A stretch of 64,000 nt of DNA. Source: Sycobia sp. Sy_11 (Eukaryota > Arthropoda > Insecta > Hymenoptera > Epichrysomallidae). Of this stretch, positions 60,020-64,000 are shown in pieces. The position numbers and the translations under genes were made by a program. Each line of letters opens with the position of its first letter. Position 1 is the stretch's first letter. The notes beneath the pieces are model-generated. The model was not told where the DNA came from. It did no database searches and saw only the letters and a program-made list of their open reading frames with translations. The stretch is taken from contig JACCIC010000287.1 of assembly GCA_018907035.1 (NCBI GenBank), positions 434,001 to 498,000 of the forward strand. The letters run 5' to 3'.

Positions 60020-61225
60020 CATTGGCTATTTAAATAATCTTTCTCACATCTCTACTTATTGGATTATACTGAACGATGCGCTCATGCAAGATCAAACAAT
60101 AAGCTGTAGTATTGTTTGGGAAATTATTTCTTGCCTCAATTTCTAGCCGCACGTCTACATAGATAGTTCTTTATAGATTCATTTTGTCGCGAACAATCGA
60201 TAGCTATGAGTGGTTCATTGAAAAGAAAGCTTGTCCTTGTACGGAGTGGTTGAGGATCTCTTGCATAGTATGTTTTTTGAAAATTTGTATACATTTCATA
60301 GAGTAGTGCATATTGATTATTAGCAATATCAAGATTTAGATTATTATATGGATAATATTATGAATTTAAGAAAAGCCTCACATTACTAATATTACAATGA
60401 TCAAAACGACTTGCATTTGCAGCAGGTTCATTTTTTTCATTCATACAGTTCCCATGAACGGTAACACATTGAGATAGGACTATCCTTGCCAATAAAATTT
60501 AAAAGTTATATTTTTTGTTTATCAGATGCAATGACCTAAGCCATTAGCCATTCAATCTTGCTTATTTTTATGTCACATTCTTCATATATAATATTATTAC
60601 CAACTGTAGTACCTTCGTGGATTATTGCATTAATGTCCGATCTTGATCTTATGAAAATAAGTTCATGCTTCATATTAACTACTATTTTTTGTAATCTTCT
60701 GCAAAACTCAAAATCATACTCAGTGGAATAGCAATGTCAAAGTTTCCTTGTCAATCCACCAGAGATTTCGACCCTTCTTCATGGCCAAGCCAGCCTGCAT
60801 TTTCAAGCATGAGAGTCTCATTGGGAACAAACGAAGTCCACCCTTTCATCACACTACTTAATCCGAGATTTTTACTTTTGTCTATTTCTACTCCATTGAT
60901 TTCATAGAGAATTTTATCAAAAAGATAACAAATAGCATTGTTAGCAAATCTAGATTTCATAGGCAAGCTGCCATCAGTTTTTTTAAAATTTTAAGTAATA
61001 TGGATAGAACTTCATGATGGTAGAAGAGCAATTGACTCATCGAACACGACACATGATTGAATTTTTAGAATTTCGTCTATTTTTCAAGAAGCAGCAGAAA
61101 ATTATACAAGTGAATTTTTGCCACGAACTTTTAGATCCAGACTTTGGAGGAACTGGATGCTCTTCCGTGTTAACGGTCTCAAATTCTTCAATCGACTGAT
61201 TGTCCATTGACATGATGGAGAACAT
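60020..61225 (-). pseudogene. Polinton major capsid protein (double jelly-roll), broken
   Basis: The MCP forms the hexons of the icosahedral shell. The N-terminus (61037-61225, ATG at 61207 or 61225) has a Ser/Glu-rich start with VPPKSG. The next piece (60751-60966) contains NNAICYLFDKI and NGVEIDKSKN, the strongest signature of this family, and ends with LENAGW. Further minus-strand pieces follow to about 60030, including a block with EDYKK at about 60705, FDHC at about 60405 and IDCSRQNES at about 60200. At least five stops or frameshifts separate the pieces. Total length is near 400 codons, so some sequence is probably deleted. Order and spacing relative to the minor capsid gene fit Polintons. 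Confidence 0.75.
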
Positions 61226-61256
61226 ATATGCGTGCTAGAATTATAAACTATCCCCA

Positions 61257-61943
61257 TCATATAGATTTGATATGACGTCTAATAGTAATTTCCTCTCTTC
61301 GAAAATTAACCAAAATTCCCTCTTGATCGACTATTCGAATTTGAAGATGATCTATAGACTTAACACTCAGTGTTAGATATATAACATGAGATAGAACTTC
61401 TATAATTTTATATCCTGGAAGAACTCTGGGAAGGAATTCATAAATGGTATAAACCTTTTTATTGTTAATGAAAGCTCCCGCAGTAATATTACACTCGACT
61501 CTGAATGCGTTGATTTTCAATATTTTCACTGGTAAATCAGAACTGTGCTCTGTGTTTTCCTAGGGAATACGAGCAGTAAAGCCGAGAAGACTACTTATCG
61601 ATGTTTGAGGACTAAGATCTAATGAAACACTGCACTTTATTTCACTTCTAAATGTGTTATTCTTGGCTTTCAAGGAAAAATCAATTCCTTTGGATTTCAA
61701 TGTGGTAAATAAAAATTGATAGATATCGTTAATCTCGTAACTACCGGTGGCAATAGTAACCATTTCCCACTGTAAATGTAGTTTATTATTTGTATTGTCA
61801 ATATTCGGAATTGAGTTAAAGGTTAACACTTCGACTAAGCCTAAAACAAATTTTTTATGCTTTGCGAGTTCAATAGAGGGCAAATAATCAGCTTCTAAAA
61901 CAGAAGATCTGCCTGAGACAGTCAAAGTGAAACTATCTTCCAT
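61257..61943 (-). pseudogene. Polinton minor capsid (penton-like) protein with one amber stop
   Basis: Two open pieces, 61943-61560 (127 codons) and 61529-61257, lie in the same frame. They are separated only by a TAG at 61562-61560 and ten sense codons. The first carries FNSIPNIDNTNNKL and GSYEINDIYQFL followed by SSLLGF. The second carries VLPGYKIIEV and IRIVDQEGILVNFR. These blocks are typical of the single-jelly-roll penton protein in Polinton-like elements, which caps the capsid vertices. Apart from the one nonsense codon the gene looks intact (about 228 codons). Confidence 0.7.
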
Positions 61944-61989
61944 GACTGATTGACCGAGAATGATTAAATTTAGACAATCAAGTCCTTCT

Positions 61990-62340
61990 TTATAGACTAT
62001 TGGTTAAGAAATGAAAGGTGACCACAAATAAATGAATCGAACTTCTGATATCTTTTATAATTGTATTTTATTTCATTTACATTTCATGAGATCTATGGCA
62101 GGCCTTAAATCACCAAAACTGTCAAAGTACATTACATCAGAACCTTTCTTTCGATAAGATACCCAATGAGTACCTTTATTCTGTGAATCATCAAGATTAA
62201 TAATAGCAGATTCGTTGTACCATGAACTATTATGAGGCAGATTATTTCTCATGAAAACGCCTCGAAAATATGGAATTTTTAATATACGTGCATATTTCAT
62301 AAGATCATAATCTGATAATGCACGATTTGGCAAAGCTAAA
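61990..62340 (-). pseudogene. Adenovirus-type cysteine protease, frameshifted before the catalytic Cys
   Basis: The open frame 62333-62073 contains IPYFRGVFMRN, GTHWVSY with the catalytic His (about 62175) and MYFDSFG with the catalytic Asp (about 62125). It ends at a TAA at 62075-62073 shortly after. The motif with the catalytic Cys (ICGHL, Cys codon at 62026-62024) lies 50 bp downstream in another frame, so a frameshift, not a deletion, removes it. This protease matures capsid proteins. It lies between the PLA2/pX gene and the minor capsid gene, as expected. Confidence 0.8.
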
Positions 62341-63122
62341 TCGAAGTTTTTTTTTAACTTGTCCGTGTCCGATATGCGGTCTCAGAAATAACCCCATTCT
62401 ATGCTTATATGGCATAAGATAGAGACCTTTACCTAAAGCAATAGCTTCCATCGTCTTATTATGTCGCTTACTTTCTTCATAATCTTTGTGTGCAGCTTTA
62501 GCACTATTTACTGCTTTTGCTATTCCAGCAGCACCTCCTGCTAGAGCACTAGTTGCACTGATTCCTGCAAATAGTGGTATAAGAAATGGAAGAGCTCCAC
62601 CAATTTTACATGGAAGTGGTAGAACACGTGGAACGATAACTTTCTTTTTCCCACCATTGTTCTTAACAGCTTGACGAGTACCCTTTAATGCAGATTGAAT
62701 GACTTCAATGAATTTTTGCTTGCTTTTAATGATTTTTTCGCTGCCGTAACCAACTTGCTGAATTTTAGTCCCATTCCAGTTTTTGCCTTTAATTTCATAG
62801 CACTTGCAATAGCTAGAGCAGCGGCTTTCTCAGCAAAAGTAGGATCATTTGCTTTAACCCGCTGCCAATCTTTATCAGCAAGCTTCATATCAGCAATATT
62901 ACGATTATTGTTTTTATTAGCATACTGCATGATATGTTCTTTACATGCCTGATCAAGCGGATTAATTTCTGGATCACCTCTTTTTATTCGCTTCTTTAAT
63001 TTAGTTCCTGGACCACAGTATTGATATCCAGGAAGATGCATTTCAAATGATAAATTGTTGATTACTCTATCGAGTAATCTTCCGCCACGTTTCGACTGTT
63101 TTCGAAATTTATGAACAATCAT
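62341..63122 (-). pseudogene. PLA2-like domain protein with pX-like C-terminus
   Basis: The ATG at 63122 opens a frame of 145 codons. Residues about 33-40 form the calcium-loop pattern YQYCGPGT. The active-site helix at 57-68 reads DQACKEHIMQYA, where the His is kept but the following Asp of the usual His-Asp pair is replaced by Ile. A frameshift near 62725 moves the reading into a second frame. That frame continues with a basic stretch and a Gly/Ala-rich hydrophobic segment (LPFLIPLFAGISA, about 62595-62555), and ends in GKGLYLMPYK (about 62420). This resembles small virion (pX/pVI-like) peptides. PLA2-like domains of this kind resemble those of parvovirus capsids. Confidence 0.75.
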
Positions 63123-63219
63123 CTTCGACTACTATTTTATAACTGCTTTTAAAAAACTATAAAACATGCATTTATATATTTTCATCGTTCAATGATATAT
63201 TTGACTTAGTCACGGGAAC
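63123..63219. promoter_or_regulatory. Divergent promoter between PLA2 and ATPase genes, copy B
   Basis: 97 bp separate the two start codons. TATAAAA at 63159-63165 and CATTTATATA at 63169-63178 are TATA-like boxes. The same pair in the same order and near-same spacing occurs in copy A at 31952-31973, although the surrounding genes have decayed. Confidence 0.55.
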
Positions 63220-63914
63220 ATGGATTTCACTGAGCAAACAATCAAACTCCCCATTACCAACTTTGATTTTGGAATCGAGAAAAAAAGGAGAAGGCGGCAT
63301 GGAGAGTTACTACCAGATAGTATACGAGCAGTATTCTGCGGCACATCAAACTGCGGGAAAACAAATAGCTTATTAGCTTTAATCACTCATCCCAACGGCC
63401 TTAGATTCGAGAATGTGTATGTTTATTCAAAATCGTTAAATCAGCCAAAGTATCAATTTCTGCAAAAAATTTTAGAAGCTATTAAAGGAGTGACATATCT
63501 GCCGTTTAGTGAACATGAATCTGTAATATCACCAGATGAAGCATTGCCCAATTCAATTATGATTTTTGATGATGTAGCTTATGAGAAGCAGGATAACGTG
63601 AGAGCATTTTTCTGCATGGGGAGACATAAAAGTGTAGACTGCTTCTACCTATTTCAATCATATGCTCATCTTCTAAAACATCTTATTAGAGATAAGATTA
63701 ATATGTTAGTAATTTAGCGCAAAGATGATGTGAATTTAAACATATTTATGATGATCATGTCAATACTGATCTGACTTTTAACGACTTTCGAAATCTTTGT
63801 TCTGAATGCTGGAAAAATGATAAATATGGATTTGTTGTTATTGGCAAAGATAGAGCGATGGATAATGGAAGATACAGAAAAGGTTTTGACTACTTTGCAA
63901 TAAAAAGAAATTAA
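63220..63914 (+). pseudogene. Polinton packaging ATPase (A32/FtsK-HerA type), copy B
   Basis: The frame is open for 165 codons from ATG 63220. Walker A GTSNCGKT is at residues 41-48 and Walker B IMIFDD at 113-118; residues about 127-136 contain a sensor-like region. A TAG at 63715-63717 truncates it where copy A has TAT. A one-base loss near 63738 follows. The remaining C-terminus is recognisable to TAA 63912-63914, with GFVVIGKDRA near 63830. ATP-driven packaging of element DNA into capsids is the family role. The ATP-binding part is intact, so this is among the least damaged virus-like genes here. Confidence 0.8.
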
Positions 63915-63924
63915 ACAAATCTTA

Positions 63925-64000
63925 ATGACTCAGTTCAATTTTACACAGCAATACGACATCATGTCAGAATTTGAAAAAGAAAAGAATACCCTTAGCGAGC
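63925..64000 (+). CDS. Start of a conserved Polinton-associated hypothetical gene (cut by window end)
   Basis: ATG at 63925, ten bases after the ATPase stop; open to the window edge (25 codons, Gln- and Glu-rich). Its place corresponds to 33770-34680 in copy A, where a broken gene of unknown function precedes the integrase. Too short to assign. Confidence 0.45.
   Translation, partial: MTQFNFTQQYDIMSEFEKEKNTLSE

Larger units (their letters stand above)
60020..64000. mobile_element. Polinton/adintovirus-like module (copy B), truncated by window edge
   Basis: Minus-strand virion genes (PLA2/pX-like, protease, minor capsid, major capsid) and the plus-strand ATPase diverge from 63123-63219. A further plus-strand frame starts at 63925. 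Double-jelly-roll capsid plus penton plus adenovirus-type protease plus A32-type ATPase is the Polinton/adintovirus virion set. Integrase and PolB are expected beyond 64000 if the order follows copy A. Confidence 0.85.

Noticed and set aside
62486..62952. Plus-strand ORFs rich in Ala and Phe
   Set aside because: Antisense shadows of the PLA2/pX-like gene.

Overview
This is an AT-rich stretch of animal nuclear DNA, most likely from a hymenopteran insect and possibly an ant. The evidence is two spliced exons of an ATAD2-like AAA ATPase, many mariner and Tc1-like relics, R1-clade non-LTR retrotransposons, and virus-like Polinton modules that carry a phospholipase A2-like domain. No bacterial operons, CRISPR arrays, rRNA or tRNA genes were seen. 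The species call is an inference. Almost every protein-coding block is a transposon or integrated virus-like element, and most are broken by stops and frameshifts.

Left part (1-20.7 kb). Three copies of one R1-clade family lie here: a piece at 1-1455, a nearly full-length copy at 7541-12900 (5'UTR with stacked hairpins, zinc-knuckle ORF1, endonuclease-RT ORF2) and a third at 14422-20694. The third copy was split by a 5'-truncated RNase-H-bearing retrotransposon (17345-19318), which left a perfect 12-bp target-site duplication. Between the second and third copies are a long inverted-repeat element (12928-13540), assigned here to the Penelope-like ends, and a minus-strand RT relic. A decayed mariner sits at 5.6-6.4 kb.

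Middle part (20.7-43.1 kb). The only recognisable host gene is on the minus strand: exons at 23389-23198 and 20920-20739, separated by a 2.3-kb intron. Next come a second RNase-H non-LTR element (24.0-25.85 kb), a second Penelope-like inverted repeat (27.3-27.9 kb) and a degraded Polinton module (31.7-37.0 kb: PLA2-like, ATPase, hypothetical, integrase, PolB end). A 1.24-kb Tc1-like transposon is inserted into its ATPase gene. Mariner scraps, a 3' R1-family fragment, an internally deleted BEL/Pao element (41.05-42.55 kb) and a GIY-YIG fragment with a Penelope-like end follow.

Right part (43.1-64 kb). Mostly AT-rich DNA with mariner relics, two short coding-like tandem repeats, two decayed Gag-like reading-frame blocks (53.8-57.7 kb) and a 208-bp MITE. 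The window ends in a better-preserved Polinton/adintovirus-like module (60.0-64 kb). Its minus-strand virion genes (PLA2/pX-like, protease, minor capsid, major capsid) and plus-strand packaging ATPase diverge from a 97-bp intergenic region that resembles the matching one 31 kb away.

Most interesting for follow-up: the paired Polinton modules with a shared divergent promoter and PLA2 domain; the Penelope-like inverted repeats with a hammerhead-like core; and the R1-clade family with (TAA)n flanks and a row of TATAAAC-loop hairpins in its 5'UTR.
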